NCBI RefSeq assembly: GCF_032341995.1
Contig: NZ_CP135439.1
Coordinates: forward strand, 744,001 to 808,000
Length of the DNA: 64,000 nucleotides
Direction: 5' to 3'
From: Domibacillus sp. DTU_2020_1001157_1_SI_ALB_TIR_016
GTDB lineage: Bacteria; Bacillota; Bacilli; Bacillales; Domibacillaceae
Positions 16,787-25,887 of the stretch are shown here, piece by piece. The notes beneath the pieces are model-generated. The model was not told where the DNA came from. It saw only the letters and a list, made by a program, of their open reading frames with translations, and ran no database searches. The position numbers and the translations under genes were made by a program. The first letter of the stretch is position 1; each line of letters starts with the position of its first letter.

Positions 16787-18853
16787 ATGGTCAAAAACTT
16801 GTGGGAGTCCAATGAAGCGGCAGCAAAGTCAGGTGTAGAAGAATTGGTTTACCGTTCCAATTTAATCGGTTCTGACCGCGCCGTATGCAACTGGGGCGGC
16901 GGCAATACATCTATGAAAACAACCGAAAAAGATTTTCGGGGCCGCGATATTGAAGTGATGTGGGTAAAAGGAAGCGGTTCCGATTTAGCCACAATGAAAG
17001 CAGGAAATTTTACCGGCTTAAGCCTGGAAGATATCCGTCCGCTTATTGAGCGCGATGAAATGCCGGATGCAGAAATGGTAGAGTACTTGACGCATTGCAT
17101 GACCGACAGCAAGCATCCGCGTATGTCGATTGAAACGCTTTTACATGCGTTCCTGCCATTTAAACACGTTGACCATACACATCCAGACGCTATTATCAGC
17201 CTTTGCTGCGCGGACAATGGGAAAGAGATTGCCAAAGAAATTTACGGTGACCGTTTTGTATGGGTTCCTTATGTGCGCCCGGGCTTTACCTTATCAAAAA
17301 TGATTGCAGAAGGGGTAAAAAACAACCCAAATGCAGAGCTTGTCCTTATGGAAAAACACGGACTGGTTACATGGGGAGAAACATCCGAAGAGGCATACAG
17401 CCAAACCATCAATATCATTAACGAAGCAGAAAGCTATATCCAAAACAAACAAAAACAAACAGAAGCATTTGGCGGACAGGTCTACGAGTCATTAACGGAA
17501 GAGGAGCGCCAAAACGTATTGGCGGCTGTGATGCCAGTGATCCGCGGTGCAGTCAGCGATGAAAAGAAAATGATTCTTACTTATGATGATGGAGAAGATG
17601 TGCTTCAATTTGTTAACAGCAGAAATGCCGGCACGCTTTCACAAGTAGGTGCGGCCTGCCCGGATCATCTTGTTCACACAAAAATGAAGCCGCTTTATAT
17701 TGATTGGGATCCACAGAACGGTACGACGGAAGAGCTGATCGAGAAAGTAAAAGCAGGTGTAGAACAGTTTAAAGCCGAATATAAAGAGTACTTTGAACGA
17801 AACAAAAACGAAGGCGATGCGATGTTTGAGGCGGCACCGCGTGTAACCCTTATTCCGGGTGTCGGGATGGTAAACTCCGGCAAAAACATCACCATGGCGA
17901 ATGTGAGCGGCGCCCTTTACCATCGTGCGATTGCGGTTATGAAAGGCTCAACGGCTCTTGGTGAATTTGTATCCTTAAGTGAAAACGAGTCCTATAACGT
18001 AGAATACTGGCCGCTCGAGCTGTACAAATTGTCTCTGGCGCCGGCTGAAGCAGAATTTTCCCGCAAAGTCGCGTTTATTACAGGCGGTGCCGGCGGGATT
18101 GGCAGCGCGACAGCCCGCCGTTTAGTGTCAGAGGGCGCTCATGTGGTGCTGGCTGACTTGAATCTTGAAGGAGCGGAAAAAGTCGCGGCTGAAATTAATG
18201 AGCAGTACAAGGAACAACGCGCGGCTGCCGTGAAAATGGATGTGACCAGCGAAGAGCAGGTGCAGGCGGCTTTTGCCAAAGCAGCCCTTACGTTTGGTGG
18301 TGTGGATTCAATCGTGAATAATGCAGGCCTTGCAACATCCAGCCCATTTGATGAAACATCATTGAAAGAATGGAATTTAAATATGAATGTACTTGGCACA
18401 GGCTATTTCCTTGTGGCGCGTGAAGCGTTCAAGCAAATGAAACAGCAGGGCATTGGCGGCAACATGATATTTATCGGTTCGAAAAACTCTGTGTACGCGG
18501 GGAAAAATGCTTCGGCCTACAGTGCCGTAAAAGCGCTTGAAACACACCTGGCCCGCTGTATTGCAGCAGAAGGCGGCGAGTTTGGCATTCGTGTAAACTC
18601 GGTGCTGCCGGATGCCGTGCTGCAGGGATCTGCTATTTGGGGCTCCAACTGGCGCAATGAACGTGCGGCAGCATACGGCATTGAACCGGATCAGCTGGAA
18701 GAGCATTACCGGAAGCGCACAACGCTGCTTGTAAACATTTATCCGTCTGACATTGCGGAGTCCATTGCGTTTTTCGCTTCATCTAAAGCCGACAAAACAA
18801 CGGGCTGCATGATTACAGTTGACGGCGGTGTGCCGGCAGCGTTTACGCGATAA
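16787..18853 (+). CDS. rhaEW: Bifunctional rhamnulose-1-phosphate aldolase / lactaldehyde dehydrogenase
   Basis: This 688-residue fusion is almost the length known for Bacillus RhaEW. Residues about 1-420 form a class II aldolase/adducin domain with the metal-binding HVDHTHPDAI and MEKHGLVTWG. Residues about 425-688 form an SDR with ITGGAGGIGSATARRL, NNAGLA and the catalytic YSAVKA. It splits L-rhamnulose 1-phosphate to dihydroxyacetone phosphate and L-lactaldehyde and oxidises the aldehyde. The ATG at 16787 follows GGTGGAGG; an upstream in-frame GTG overlaps that site. It heads the rhamnose operon. Confidence 0.93.
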   Translation: MVKNLWESNEAAAKSGVEELVYRSNLIGSDRAVCNWGGGNTSMKTTEKDFRGRDIEVMWVKGSGSDLATMKAGNFTGLSLEDIRPLIERDEMPDAEMVEYLTHCMTDSKHPRMSIETLLHAFLPFKHVDHTHPDAIISLCCADNGKEIAKEIYGDRFVWVPYVRPGFTLSKMIAEGVKNNPNAELVLMEKHGLVTWGETSEEAYSQTINIINEAESYIQNKQKQTEAFGGQVYESLTEEERQNVLAAVMPVIRGAVSDEKKMILTYDDGEDVLQFVNSRNAGTLSQVGAACPDHLVHTKMKPLYIDWDPQNGTTEELIEKVKAGVEQFKAEYKEYFERNKNEGDAMFEAAPRVTLIPGVGMVNSGKNITMANVSGALYHRAIAVMKGSTALGEFVSLSENESYNVEYWPLELYKLSLAPAEAEFSRKVAFITGGAGGIGSATARRLVSEGAHVVLADLNLEGAEKVAAEINEQYKEQRAAAVKMDVTSEEQVQAAFAKAALTFGGVDSIVNNAGLATSSPFDETSLKEWNLNMNVLGTGYFLVAREAFKQMKQQGIGGNMIFIGSKNSVYAGKNASAYSAVKALETHLARCIAAEGGEFGIRVNSVLPDAVLQGSAIWGSNWRNERAAAYGIEPDQLEEHYRKRTTLLVNIYPSDIAESIAFFASSKADKTTGCMITVDGGVPAAFTR

Positions 18854-18872
18854 GGCTTCATCAGCAGGCAAG

Positions 18873-18906
18873 GGACTGCTTTATGCAGTAATGGCATGAG
18901 CAGTCC
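18873..18906 (+). promoter_or_regulatory. Hairpin in the rhaEW-rhaB spacer
   Basis: GGACTGCT pairs with AGCAGTCC around an 18-base loop. There is no T run, so it is more likely an mRNA processing or stability element than a terminator. Confidence 0.4.
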
Positions 18907-18940
18907 GGCTGCTTCTGGCGTGAAAGAAGGAGTGATGGAA

Positions 18941-20392
18941 ATGGCGCATATTGCAGTAGATATCGGCGCTTCAAGCGGCCGGCTTGTAGCGGGCGAAATA
19001 AAAGACGGCAAGCTTGTAATGAACGAAATTCACCGTTTTGCCAATGGATTTCGGGAAGTAGATGGTACATGTTATTGGGACATTGATCATTTACTCAATG
19101 AAATCATTAAAGGACTGGCTGAAGCGAAAAAACGTGGCTACCATTCTGTCACCATAGGAATTGATACGTGGGCGGTTGACTATGTATTGGTTGATGAAAA
19201 TGGTAACCGCTTGCAAGAAGTCGTTGCCTATCGGGACAGCCGGACTGAGCAGACGATAAGCAAAATCAGCCGGCATATAAACAAAAAGAGAATTTACGAA
19301 AAAACAGGCATTCAATTTTTACCGTTTAATACGCTCTATCAATTGTATGAAGAAAAACAAGAGCTCATCAAGCGCGCAAAACATATTTTGCTTGTGCCTG
19401 ATTATCTGGGATACTGCCTGACAGGACGTGCAGTTACGGAAGTGACCAATGCATCGACTATGCAGATGCTGAATGTAAAAACGCGTGATTTTGATGAAGA
19501 ACTGCTGGCATTACTGTCCATTGAACGCCGCCAATTTCCGCCGTTCGCGGAACCGGGGGAGGAGCTTGGACCCCTTGTAAAGGAACGTTTTCCAGGAGCA
19601 GATCTCCCGGATTGCCGCGTAATAGTGGCTGCGTCACATGACACCGCTTCCGCCATTGCCGGTACACCGGGAGAAGGCGAAAACTGGGCGTACTTAAGCA
19701 GCGGCACCTGGTCTCTGCTGGGGATTGAGTCGGCTGAGCCGGTGATCAGTGAGCTGTCTCTTGAAGATAATTATACGAATGAGTGGGGCGTTTTCGGCAC
19801 ATACCGCTTGTTAAAAAATATTATGGGCATGTGGATTATGCAGGAAGTGCGCCGGCATCTCCCGGTTGATTACACGTTTGCCGAGTTTGTAGATGAAGCG
19901 AGAAACATGAAGCATTTCCGACAGTTTGTCGACTTAAACGACGACCGTTTTTTAAACCCGGTTAACATGGTTGAAGAAATCAAATCGTACTGTCGTGAAA
20001 CCAATCAGCCTGTCCCGGAAACAGCCGGTGAGCTGGCCGCCTGTGTGTATGACAACCTGGCTATTATTTATGCCATTGCGATTCGAGATCTCGAAGAAAT
20101 GACCGGCCAGCGGATTGACAGACTGCACATTGTCGGCGGCGGAGCGAACAACGAACTGCTTAACCAGCTTACTGCAAATGTAAGCGGGAGAACGGTTTAT
20201 GCGGGCCCTTCGGAAGCAACAGCGGTTGGCAATTTAATGATGCAGATGATTGCTTCAAAAGAACTTGGCAGCCTGCAAGAAGGAAGGGAACTTATTCGAG
20301 CTTCATTTCCGCTCCAGATATTTTCACCGCAGGAGCAGGCAGCAACACGAATAGAACAGTTTAATCAACATCGAAAGGGTGAAAAGGTATGA
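18941..20392 (+). CDS. rhaB: L-rhamnulose kinase
   Basis: This FGGY-family kinase has 484 residues, the normal RhaB length. The N-terminal phosphate loop is [14 protein letters not shown], and the substrate region is [17 protein letters not shown]. Later ATPase motifs are [11 protein letters not shown] and [18 protein letters not shown]. It phosphorylates L-rhamnulose with ATP. The ATG at 18941 is eight bases from AAGGAG; a candidate start six bases upstream is too close. Its stop overlaps the rhaA start (ATGA). Confidence 0.92.
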   Translation: MAHIAVDIGASSGRLVAGEIKDGKLVMNEIHRFANGFREVDGTCYWDIDHLLNEIIKGLAEAKKRGYHSVTIGIDTWAVDYVLVDENGNRLQEVVAYRDSRTEQTISKISRHINKKRIYEKTGIQFLPFNTLYQLYEEKQELIKRAKHILLVPDYLGYCLTGRAVTEVTNASTMQMLNVKTRDFDEELLALLSIERRQFPPFAEPGEELGPLVKERFPGADLPDCRVIVAASHDTASAIAGTPGEGENWAYLSSGTWSLLGIESAEPVISELSLEDNYTNEWGVFGTYRLLKNIMGMWIMQEVRRHLPVDYTFAEFVDEARNMKHFRQFVDLNDDRFLNPVNMVEEIKSYCRETNQPVPETAGELAACVYDNLAIIYAIAIRDLEEMTGQRIDRLHIVGGGANNELLNQLTANVSGRTVYAGPSEATAVGNLMMQMIASKELGSLQEGRELIRASFPLQIFSPQEQAATRIEQFNQHRKGEKV

Positions 20393-21669
20393 GCGTAAAA
20401 GAACAATACGAAGCAGCGAAACAGGCGTATGCCAAGTGGGGGATCGATGTAGATACAGCACTTGAAACATTAAAAAAAGTGCCTATTTCGATTCATTGCT
20501 GGCAGGGTGATGATATTGGTGGATTTGAAGTGAACAAAAGTGAATTATCGGGCGGCATTGATGTTACGGGGAACTACCCGGGCAAGGCAACCACGCCAGA
20601 AGAGCTGCGGGCAGATTTAGAAAAAGCATTGTCACTTATTCCGGGTACGCACCGGGTAAATCTGCATGCTTTATATGCGGAAACGAACGGAGAGGCAGTG
20701 GACCGTGACCAATTAAAGCCGGAGCATTTCGATAACTGGGTTCACTGGGCAAAACAGCATGGCCTTGGTCTTGATTTTAATCCGACGCTGTTTTCACACG
20801 AAAAAGCAGCAGCCGGCTTGACACTTTCGCATCCGGACGAAGAAATCCGAAAGTTTTGGATTGATCACTGCATCGCATCTCGCAAAATCGGTGAGCATTT
20901 TGGCCGTGAGCTTGGAACTCCCTGCTTAACGAATGTTTGGATTCCAGATGGATACAAGGACATTCCAAGTGACCGTCTGACGCCCCGCAAAAGATTAAAA
21001 GAGTCATTGGATCAAATTTTTGCTGAAGATATCGATGAACAGTACCACCTGGATGCCGTGGAAAGCAAAGTATTCGGAATCGGCTCTGAGTCTTATGTGG
21101 TGGGATCTCATGAATTTTATCTTGGTTATGCGCTGAAAAACAACAAATTATGCTTGCTTGATACGGGGCATTATCATCCGACTGAAACAGTTTCGAACAA
21201 AATTTCGTCCATGCTGCTTTATGCAGATAAGTTGGCACTGCATGTATCGCGACCCGTTCGCTGGGATAGTGACCATGTTGTCATTTTAGATGACGAGCTT
21301 CGGGAAATTGCGCTTGAAATTGTCCGTAACGATGCGCTCGATAAAGTGATTATCGGCCTTGATTTCTTTGATGCAAGCATTAACCGTGTAGCAGCGTGGA
21401 CGATTGGTACACGCAATATGATTAAAGCACTGCTATATGCGCTTCTCGTGCCGAACGAGCACTTAAAGCAGCTGCAGGAGGAAGGAAACTTCACCGAACG
21501 CCTTGCTTTGATGGAAGAGTTTAAAACGTATCCGTTCGGCGCCGTCTGGGATTACTACTGTGAGCAGATGAACGTGCCGGTGAAAGAGAGCTGGCTGAAT
21601 GAGATAAAGCAATACGAAAAAACGGTTTTGTCGAAACGGTCACAAAAAGAGCAGGAAGTAAGCAAATAA
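20389..21669 (+). CDS. rhaA: L-rhamnose isomerase
   Basis: This 426-residue isomerase converts L-rhamnose to L-rhamnulose using two divalent metals. Recognisable blocks are [14 protein letters not shown] near the start, [32 protein letters not shown] and the late [14 protein letters not shown]. The length fits the Bacillus RhaA type. Its ATG overlaps rhaB, and its Shine-Dalgarno AAAGGTGAAAAGG lies inside rhaB. A strong terminator follows, ending the rhaEW-rhaB-rhaA transcript. Confidence 0.93.
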   Translation: MSVKEQYEAAKQAYAKWGIDVDTALETLKKVPISIHCWQGDDIGGFEVNKSELSGGIDVTGNYPGKATTPEELRADLEKALSLIPGTHRVNLHALYAETNGEAVDRDQLKPEHFDNWVHWAKQHGLGLDFNPTLFSHEKAAAGLTLSHPDEEIRKFWIDHCIASRKIGEHFGRELGTPCLTNVWIPDGYKDIPSDRLTPRKRLKESLDQIFAEDIDEQYHLDAVESKVFGIGSESYVVGSHEFYLGYALKNNKLCLLDTGHYHPTETVSNKISSMLLYADKLALHVSRPVRWDSDHVVILDDELREIALEIVRNDALDKVIIGLDFFDASINRVAAWTIGTRNMIKALLYALLVPNEHLKQLQEEGNFTERLALMEEFKTYPFGAVWDYYCEQMNVPVKESWLNEIKQYEKTVLSKRSQKEQEVSK

Positions 21670-21700
21670 AACAGAAAAACCAAGAAAAAGTTCTTTTGTG

Positions 21701-21745
21701 AAAGGCCGCCCCCAGAGATCTTCCACCGGGCGGCTTTTTCTTTTG
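21701..21745 (+). terminator. Terminator after rhaA
   Basis: GCCGCCC at 21705-21711 pairs with GGGCGGC at 21728-21734 and is followed by TTTTTCTTTT. Confidence 0.85.
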
Positions 21746-21809
21746 CATATCCGCTGGAAAAATGGGGAATAAAACGAGTGAACGGAAAAAAGGAAGGTGT
21801 GTAGCAAAC

Positions 21810-22115
21810 ATGTACGAACACTTGGTGTCTTTTAAATTTAAAGAAGAAGTAACAACGGAAAAGCAGCAGGAGCTGGCACTGCAGCTGCTGAAGTTTCAAG
21901 GAGAAATCCCGGGTATTATGAAGGTAACAGCCGGCATTAACGCAACAGATGAAGTAGAACAGGCACAAGGGTACACATTAGGCCTGCATGTTACATTTAA
22001 AGATAAACAGTCTTTAGAAGAGTACCAAACACACCCGCTGCATGAAAAATTTCTATCCGAAATTGAAGGATTAACCGATAATGTCATCGTAGTGGATTAT
22101 GAAGTTGCCTGGTAA
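21810..22115 (+). CDS. Dabb-family (stress-responsive alpha/beta barrel) small protein
   Basis: This 101-residue protein has the Dabb ferredoxin-like fold: N-terminal MYEHLVSFKFK and the middle GLHVTFKDKQSLEEYQTHPLHEKF, which is diagnostic for the family. The ATG at 21810 is preceded by AAGGAAGGTG. Dabb proteins dimerise; most have no proven enzyme activity. Placement between rhaA and rhaM suggests a helper role in sugar use, perhaps as a mutarotase-like or binding partner, but that is inference. Confidence 0.8.
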   Translation: MYEHLVSFKFKEEVTTEKQQELALQLLKFQGEIPGIMKVTAGINATDEVEQAQGYTLGLHVTFKDKQSLEEYQTHPLHEKFLSEIEGLTDNVIVVDYEVAW

Positions 22116-22145
22116 AAAGCAGCGGTTGTAAATAAACAAAAAGGA

Positions 22146-22424
22146 AAACTGGTACTTACAACAAGTACCAGTTTCAAACTGTAGACAGATTATATGGTAG
22201 TCAATCTTTGCTTATGGATCTTCAACACCACTTAGTGAAGACTGCCGGACGAAGACTCCTGCGGGAAGTACAGTGAGTCGGGAGACCCCACAGGCGCAGC
22301 CGAGGAGGCTCCCACACTGCCCGTGGAACGCGCAGTCCGGCAGGCTTCACTTATCGGCTCTTTTTTAAAGCGAGAGACTTCGTCTACACACAGAAACTGG
22401 TACTTACAACAAGTACCGGTTTTT
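22146..22424 (+). repeat. Bacillaceae-type palindromic repeat element between duplicated 29-bp hairpins
   Basis: The hairpin AAACTGGTACTT-loop-AAGTACCAGTTT at 22146-22174 recurs at 22394-22422 with 28 of 29 bases identical; the right copy has a T run and can terminate. Between them sits a 118-bp element with 17-bp terminal inverted repeats (AGTGAAG.CTGCCGGAC, one mismatch) at 22234-22250 and 22335-22351. Its interior (CTCCTGCGGGA, CGGGAGACCCC, GAGGAGGCTCCC) matches the style of dispersed Bacillaceae intergenic repeats. No coding sequence lies in the 22116-22620 gap. Confidence 0.7.
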
Positions 22425-22562
22425 TTATGGAAAAGATTAGCTGTGCTAATCTGTGAAACAAATGGCATGTCTTGAAAAATGAATAGGCATATGCAGACAG
22501 GTGAGGTTGAACATAAAAGAAACTGGATTTTGTAAACGTCCGGTTTTTTTGTTTTGAAAGGG

Positions 22563-22601
22563 TATTCAAAAATAAACAAAAATGAGTTATGATAAAACAA
22601 A
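22563..22601 (+). promoter_or_regulatory. rhaM promoter with RhaR operator-like repeats
   Basis: TTCAAA at 22565-22570 and TATGAT at 22588-22593 are 17 bp apart. The 18-bp block at 22563-22580 is identical to the rhaEW promoter block, and ATAAAACAAA recurs 21 bp downstream of AATAAACAAA exactly as there. Confidence 0.65.
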
Positions 22602-22620
22602 AAGAAACGGAGTGCAGGCA

Positions 22621-22935
22621 ATGATTCGAAAAGCGACTGTGATGACTGTGTATAAAGACCAATACGAGGAATACAAAAAGCGTCATGATGAGCTTTGGCC
22701 CGAGCTGGCAGAGGCACTGCGGGCCCATGGAGCGCGCAACTATTCAATTTTTTTAGAGGAAGCGACGGGCAAGCTGTTTGCCTATGTGGAAATTGAGAGT
22801 GACGAAAAATGGGCTCAAATGGCAGAGACAGATATTTGTCAGAGATGGTGGGCGTTTATGGAGCCGATAATGGAAACGAATCCGGATAACAGTCCAGTGG
22901 CAGTGGAGCTGAAAGACGTTTTTTATTTAGCATGA
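22621..22935 (+). CDS. rhaM: L-rhamnose mutarotase
   Basis: This 104-residue protein has exactly the length of RhaM. It begins [22 protein letters not shown] and carries the family pattern [13 protein letters not shown], and the late [20 protein letters not shown] with active-site residues. It interconverts alpha and beta L-rhamnose so the isomerase receives its preferred anomer. The start at 22621 follows GGAGTG; an in-frame ATG 39 bases upstream overlaps the promoter -10 and was rejected. It is separated from the main rhamnose operon by the repeat element. Confidence 0.93.
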   Translation: MIRKATVMTVYKDQYEEYKKRHDELWPELAEALRAHGARNYSIFLEEATGKLFAYVEIESDEKWAQMAETDICQRWWAFMEPIMETNPDNSPVAVELKDVFYLA

Positions 22936-22938
22936 TAA

Positions 22939-22960
22939 AATAAACAAAAACAAACAAAGG
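22939..22960 (+). promoter_or_regulatory. RhaR-like site before the regulator gene
   Basis: AATAAACAAA at 22939-22948, followed by another ACAAACAAA, repeats the motif found in the two rha promoters. It may give autoregulation. A further AATAAACAAA occurs at 22131-22140. Confidence 0.45.
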
Positions 22961-22974
22961 TCAGGTGCAAAAGG

Positions 22975-23736
22975 ATGCTGGTAGCAGAGAGACATCAAAA
23001 AATTGTAGAGCTGGTGAATGAACGGTCAAGTATCCGCGTATCAGAGCTGAGCGATATTTTCTCCGTCACGGAAGAAACGATTCGCCGCGATCTTGAAAAG
23101 CTTGAAAAGGAAGGCAAACTGCAGCGAAGTCATGGCGGTGCGGTCAGCATGCAGGATGAAGAATCAGAAGTGCATTTTTCCGAGCGTGTTATTACGAATG
23201 TACAGGAAAAAAAAGTAATCGCACATGAAGCAGCCAAACGGGTGCAGGAAGGGGATCGCATTATTTTAGATGCAAGCACGACGGCCTGGTATATGGCGAA
23301 GGCGCTGCCGAATATGACACTGACAGTTATTACGAATTCGATAAAAGTAGTGATGGAACTAAGTAAAAAAGAACGGATCAACGTGATTTCAACCGGCGGT
23401 ATTCTTTTGCCAAAGTCATTATCGTTTGTTGGGCCGCTGGCGGAACGTTCTCTTGATTTATACCATGTGAACAAAACCTTTTTGTCCTGCAAAGCTATTC
23501 ATCTTGATGCAGGTCTGAGTGATTCCAATGAGCAGCAGGCTCTTTTAAAAAAGAAAATGATGGAGCAGTCAGATGAAGTGTTTTTAATGGTTGATTCAAG
23601 CAAATTCGGCAAGCGTGCTTTTTCATCGATCGGGCCGCCAAGTGGTCTTTATGAAGTGATTACAGACAGAGGAGTGGATGAAGCCGTAAAAAGGGGATTG
23701 GACGAACGGCAGATCCATGTTGCCATTGTGGAATAA
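22975..23736 (+). CDS. rhaR: DeoR-family regulator of rhamnose genes
   Basis: This 253-residue protein has an N-terminal DeoR helix-turn-helix (about residues 6-57) including IRVSELSDIFSVTEETIRRDLEKLEKEGKLQRSHGGAV, and a C-terminal DeoR sensor domain that binds sugar phosphates. Bacillus RhaR (YulB) is a DeoR protein encoded in the rhamnose operon, so the role as repressor relieved by rhamnulose 1-phosphate is a reasonable transfer. It lies 39 bases after rhaM. A perfect bidirectional terminator separates it from the convergent TerC gene. Confidence 0.85.
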   Translation: MLVAERHQKIVELVNERSSIRVSELSDIFSVTEETIRRDLEKLEKEGKLQRSHGGAVSMQDEESEVHFSERVITNVQEKKVIAHEAAKRVQEGDRIILDASTTAWYMAKALPNMTLTVITNSIKVVMELSKKERINVISTGGILLPKSLSFVGPLAERSLDLYHVNKTFLSCKAIHLDAGLSDSNEQQALLKKKMMEQSDEVFLMVDSSKFGKRAFSSIGPPSGLYEVITDRGVDEAVKRGLDERQIHVAIVE

Positions 23737-23737
23737 A

Positions 23738-23772
23738 AAACAGCCTGCTTTCGTAGAGAAAGCAGGCTGTTT
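23738..23772. terminator. Bidirectional terminator between rhaR and the TerC-family gene
   Basis: A 15-bp perfect stem (AAACAGCCTGCTTTC / GAAAGCAGGCTGTTT) with a 5-base loop has A and T runs on either side. Confidence 0.88.
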
Positions 23773-23779
23773 GAATGTA

Positions 23780-24469
23780 TTAAAGAGCATTTTCATCCAG
23801 GCGTGTATCGTTTTTTTCTTTGGCCATTTTGCGCTGTTTCAACGCACCAGCCAGTAAAATACCCGCTACGACGACAATCTCAAAGCCGTATTTGATAAAT
23901 GGGTTGGCAAAGTATCCGTTCATAAATGGTTCGCCAACAATCATTTTCGATGCTGTCCAGCCAAGAATAGCTGCCCCAATCATAATGATAACCGGGTAAC
24001 GCTCAATCATTCTCAAAATCAACGTACTGCCCCACATAACAACTGGAATCGACACAAGCAAGCCGATGACCACAAGCCACATGTTTCCGTGAGAAGCGCC
24101 CGCAACAGCTAAAACGTTATCGAGACCCATCAAAGCATCTGCAATAATAATCGTTTTAACAGCTCCCCATAGGGAGTCAGCTGCATTGACTTCATGTTCT
24201 TCTTCTTCCACAAGCAGTTTATACGCGATCCATACAAGTAGGATGCCGCCAATCAAGTGCAAGCCCGGGATTTCAAGCAGGTACACGACAAGCAATGTGG
24301 CGATTGCACGAATCACAATGGCCCCGATCGCTCCCCAAAGGATTACTTTCTTTTGTTGTTCTTTTGGAAGCTTGCGTGCAGCAAGACCGATCAAGATGGC
24401 GTTGTCGCCAGCGAGCACAAGGTCAATCATAATAATAGCAAATAATGCGGTTATAAATTCTGTTTCCAT
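23780..24469 (-). CDS. TerC-family membrane protein (putative Mn2+ exporter)
   Basis: This 229-residue integral membrane protein has about seven hydrophobic helices. The TerC/Alx hallmark acidic motifs are LVLAGDNAILIG near the N-terminus and DALMGLDNVLAVAG in the middle, where Asp residues lie in membrane segments. Bacillus TerC proteins (YceF, YkoY, YjbE) have been linked to manganese export and metalation of secreted enzymes. The long leader carries a yybP-ykoY motif, which supports a manganese role. I cannot tell which of the three paralogues is the orthologue. Confidence 0.85.
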   Translation of the reverse strand: METEFITALFAIIMIDLVLAGDNAILIGLAARKLPKEQQKKVILWGAIGAIVIRAIATLLVVYLLEIPGLHLIGGILLVWIAYKLLVEEEEHEVNAADSLWGAVKTIIIADALMGLDNVLAVAGASHGNMWLVVIGLLVSIPVVMWGSTLILRMIERYPVIIMIGAAILGWTASKMIVGEPFMNGYFANPFIKYGFEIVVVAGILLAGALKQRKMAKEKNDTRLDENAL

Positions 24470-24502
24470 TTGCCCATCTCCTTTTTATTTTTAATCAAAA
24501 TA

Positions 24503-24666
24503 AAAGAGACCTCTGCCATAGGTATATGGCAAAGGTCTCGCTAAACACTAAATCAATAGGTCAATAAAGCCGGAGGAATGAATTCCACGTAATGACGACT
24601 TTATTTCAGTTTCCTGACGCTACTCCCCTTTACGGATGAAGGCGATATTCAGTTCATAATGCTTGT
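24503..24666 (-). ncRNA. yybP-ykoY manganese riboswitch leader
   Basis: Read on the minus strand, the leader carries AAAGGGGAGTAGCGTC (24618-24633) and later AGCGAGACCTTTGCC, the two hallmark internal-loop sequences of the yybP-ykoY class. The downstream hairpin GAGACCTTTGCCAT / ATGGCAGAGGTCTC followed by TTTTA (24503-24540) shares the second hallmark, so it is both aptamer arm and terminator: Mn2+ binding would favour read-through. A minus-strand -10 (TACAAT, 24673-24678) fits transcription start near 24666. Confidence 0.88.
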
Positions 24667-24831
24667 GGGTTTATTGTAACAGGTGGAGCGCTAAAAGAAA
24701 AGATGCTTTAAGATTCATTTTTTTATTGACAGCCATTATTTTTCGTAAAGGCTGATAATGATCCCCTGTTTGTTTATACTATATTCACTTTTCTACAAAA
24801 AGAGAGCTCTCTTGAAGGGTCATCGGGATGC

Positions 24832-24878
24832 TTGACTTTCACTTTTGATCATTTGTATAATGTGTTACGTAAAGTAAC
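24832..24878 (+). promoter_or_regulatory. Promoter with TTAC/GTAA palindrome upstream of the catE-like gene
   Basis: TTGACT at 24832-24837 and TATAAT at 24856-24861 are 18 bp apart. GTTACGTAAAGTAAC at 24864-24878 is an inverted repeat at the start point. TTAC-GTAA palindromes of this sort are used by DUF24/MarR-type quinone sensors (YodB, CatR) in Bacillus; assignment here is tentative. Confidence 0.6.
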
Positions 24879-24914
24879 TAAAATTAAAAAGGTAACAAAA
24901 GAGGAGAATAGACC

Positions 24915-25748
24915 ATGAATCATTTTCATGAAAAGCCGCATACGTTTGTTGGAGAAGTGAGTATCCGTGTAACAGATTTGAATAGATCGATTGCATTTTA
25001 TACGCAAATAATTGGCTTAAAAGTGTTGTCGCAGTCTGAGCAGCAGGCTGTATTAACAGCGAATGGACAAACAGCGCTGGTAACACTGGAGCAGCCAGAA
25101 GGTGTCACACCGAAAGCAGGACGTACGTCGGGCTTGTATCATTTTGCGATTCTGCTGCCGGAGCGAAAAGATTTGGCTCAATTTTTACGCCACCTGCTGC
25201 AAACGGGCTACCGTTTTGGCGCGGCCGACCATTACGTGAGCGAAGCGATTTACCTGGACGATCCTGATGGCAACGGCATTGAAGTGTACCGCGACCGCCC
25301 GGCGTCAGAATGGACGTGGAACGATGGACTGGTTGATATGGCTACTGTCCAGCTCGACGGGGACAGTATTCTTGCGGAAAGTGAAGAAGCATTTACGGGC
25401 CTTCCTGCTGGAACAATCATGGGGCACATTCATCTGCATGTTTCGAATATTCCGGATGCGGAACGTTTTTACACGAAAGGACTTGGGTTTGAGATTGTCA
25501 GCCATTATCCGCAAGCGATTTTTACCTCAACCGGCCGATATCATCACCACATTGCGTTAAATACATGGCAGGGGGTTGGTGCGCCGCGTCCAGTCGAAAA
25601 CAGTGCAGGGCTCAATTGGTATACAATTGTGTTTCCGAATGAGGAAGCAAGAGAAGAAGCGGTGGCACGTCTTCAAAATATAGGTGCTAACGTCGATCAG
25701 TATGTAACAGAAGACCCGGCAGGAAACCGGATTCGTCTTCTCGTTTAA
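24915..25748 (+). CDS. catE: Catechol-2,3-dioxygenase-like VOC protein, CatE type
   Basis: This 277-residue protein has two VOC halves (about residues 12-130 and 165-277). Metal-ligand positions are visible in LYHFAILLP, a Glu in GIEVYRDRP, and HIHLHVSN of the second half. It resembles Bacillus CatE/YfiE, an Fe(II) extradiol dioxygenase that opens catechol rings and protects against catechol or quinone stress. The strong promoter with a palindrome at the start point suits an electrophile-responsive regulator, although no regulator gene is adjacent. AGAGGAG precedes the ATG. Confidence 0.8.
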   Translation: MNHFHEKPHTFVGEVSIRVTDLNRSIAFYTQIIGLKVLSQSEQQAVLTANGQTALVTLEQPEGVTPKAGRTSGLYHFAILLPERKDLAQFLRHLLQTGYRFGAADHYVSEAIYLDDPDGNGIEVYRDRPASEWTWNDGLVDMATVQLDGDSILAESEEAFTGLPAGTIMGHIHLHVSNIPDAERFYTKGLGFEIVSHYPQAIFTSTGRYHHHIALNTWQGVGAPRPVENSAGLNWYTIVFPNEEAREEAVARLQNIGANVDQYVTEDPAGNRIRLLV

Positions 25749-25852
25749 AAAGCAGCCGGCCTGCTCCATTTTTATGCAGCAGCCTTTCAAAGAGAGACGA
25801 AAAGCATTTTAAAAACAGAGAAGCTGATGAAAACAGTCGCTTCACATATAAA

Positions 25853-25880
25853 AAACGCGCCGGCAGTTCCGGCGCGTTTA
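25853..25880. terminator. Bidirectional terminator between catE-like gene and convergent SDR
   Basis: The perfect stem AAACGCGCCGG / CCGGCGCGTTT has a 5-base loop. Confidence 0.85.
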
Positions 25881-25887
25881 CTTATTT

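Noticed and set aside
22146..22424. Duplicated hairpins as a short CRISPR array
   Set aside because: Only two copies, each self-complementary over its whole length, and the interval is a palindromic element of 219 bp rather than spacers.
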